Below are positions 5,407-5,831 of a DNA stretch of 5,831 bases, one piece after another (the first letter of the stretch is position 1; each line of letters opens with the position of its first letter). The stretch lies in NCBI GenBank assembly GCA_001800495.1, contig MGVM01000147.1, forward strand, positions 199 to 6,029. The letters run 5' to 3'. The translations under genes were made by a program, and so were the position numbers. The DNA comes from Elusimicrobia bacterium RIFOXYB2_FULL_48_7. Its GTDB lineage: Bacteria > Elusimicrobiota > Endomicrobiia > CG1-02-37-114 > XYA2-FULL-39-19. The notes beneath the pieces are model-generated. The model saw only the letters and a program-made list of their open reading frames with translations. It was not told the origin of the DNA and made no database searches.

Positions 5407-5831
5407 ATGCTCAAGATAATCTATTACATCATTATCCTGGTTTTAGCTGTTGTCCTCTTACAGCCCTACGGAGGAACGTGGGCCTATGAACTCGGGCTGA
5501 GATGGGTTTACGTATTTCTCATCGGCTTTGCCATCTCGAACCTCCTGGCTCCGGCCTGCATTCGCCTTGGCCACAAATATAATTTCCTTGACATGCCGAA
5601 TGAAAGAAAGGTTCATTCCCATCCGGTCCCGAGGATCGGCGGCATAGCGATTTACCTGGCTTTCCTTGCAGCAATCGTGAGGAACCTGCAGTTTTCACGA
5701 GAGATACTCGGGCTTGTTGCGGGCGGCACCATTATTTTTATTCTTGGGTTGTTGGATGACATAAAACCGGTTTCTGCCACGGTCCGCATGCTGTTCCAGG
5801 CAGCTGCTGCCCTGGTGGCGGTTTATTTTGA
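5407..5831 (+). CDS. WecA/TagO/MraY-type polyprenyl-phosphate glycosyl-1-phosphate transferase, N-terminal part
   Basis: The first 141 codons of a polytopic membrane enzyme that transfers a sugar-1-phosphate from a UDP-sugar to undecaprenyl phosphate, the first step of many lipid-linked glycans. The gene runs off the right edge. Visible hallmarks are the cytoplasmic segment LDMPNERKVHSHPVPRIGG (residues 61-79) and FILGLLDDIKPVSA (111-124), which contains the DD pair (D117, D118) associated with Mg2+ binding. Hydrophobic stretches lie at about 4-18, 33-50, 79-90, 101-116 and 127-140. The segment pattern and spacing favour the WecA/TagO/WbpL branch over MraY, but the distinguishing C-terminal region is missing. 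The ATG at 5407 is 1 nt after the deacetylase stop with no evident Shine-Dalgarno, which suggests translational coupling. This partial gene anchors the interpretation of the operon as glycan biosynthesis. Confidence 0.93.
   Translation, partial: MLKIIYYIIILVLAVVLLQPYGGTWAYELGLRWVYVFLIGFAISNLLAPACIRLGHKYNFLDMPNERKVHSHPVPRIGGIAIYLAFLAAIVRNLQFSREILGLVAGGTIIFILGLLDDIKPVSATVRMLFQAAAALVAVYF

Overview
The window looks like bacterial chromosome. A divergent AT-rich promoter region (about 531-664) separates a leftward housekeeping operon, gatC-gatA (tRNA-dependent amidotransferase), from a rightward run of six surface-polysaccharide genes. Coding density is high, gaps are short and base composition is moderate. 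GatCAB genes beside an exopolysaccharide-type cluster with an ExeA/XrtA-type ATPase suggests a Gram-negative-type lineage such as Omnitrophota, Elusimicrobiota or relatives. That placement is only an impression from protein style; no taxonomic marker in the window settles it.

Layout. Minus strand: gatA (5' part only, cut by the window start at 1-236) and complete gatC (243-530), with a well-formed sigma70-type promoter and a hairpin in the gatC leader. Plus strand: GT4 glycosyltransferase (665-1828); exported, membrane-anchored PHP/CehA-type metallohydrolase (1830-3230); WbqC-family protein (3281-3961); ExeA/XrtA-type AAA ATPase (3965-4765); LmbE/PIG-L deacetylase (4782-5405); and the start of a WecA/TagO/MraY-type polyprenyl-phosphate glycosyl-1-phosphate transferase (5407 to the window end). 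Gaps are 1, 50, 3, 16 and 1 nt, so this is probably one operon. A second putative promoter inside the end of the PHP gene could drive the last four genes separately.

How the genes may work together (inference). The glycosyl-1-phosphate transferase would load the first sugar phosphate onto undecaprenyl phosphate. The GT4 enzyme would extend the glycan, and the deacetylase would remove an N-acyl group from a sugar or sugar intermediate. WbqC proteins recur in O-antigen and capsule clusters but have no firmly assigned chemistry. The ATPase resembles those that accompany exosortase/EPS and secretion loci. The PHP protein appears to face the periplasm or outside and may act on a phosphoester or another hydrolysable bond there.

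The most unusual points are a predicted two-helix membrane hairpin inserted inside the PHP catalytic domain, a Gln in place of the second Glu of the GT4 EX7E motif, a nearly leaderless start for the GT4 gene, and two unrelated promoters that would each give a leader of about 50 nt beginning with a stem-loop. No rRNA, tRNA, CRISPR array, insertion sequence or phage gene was seen.
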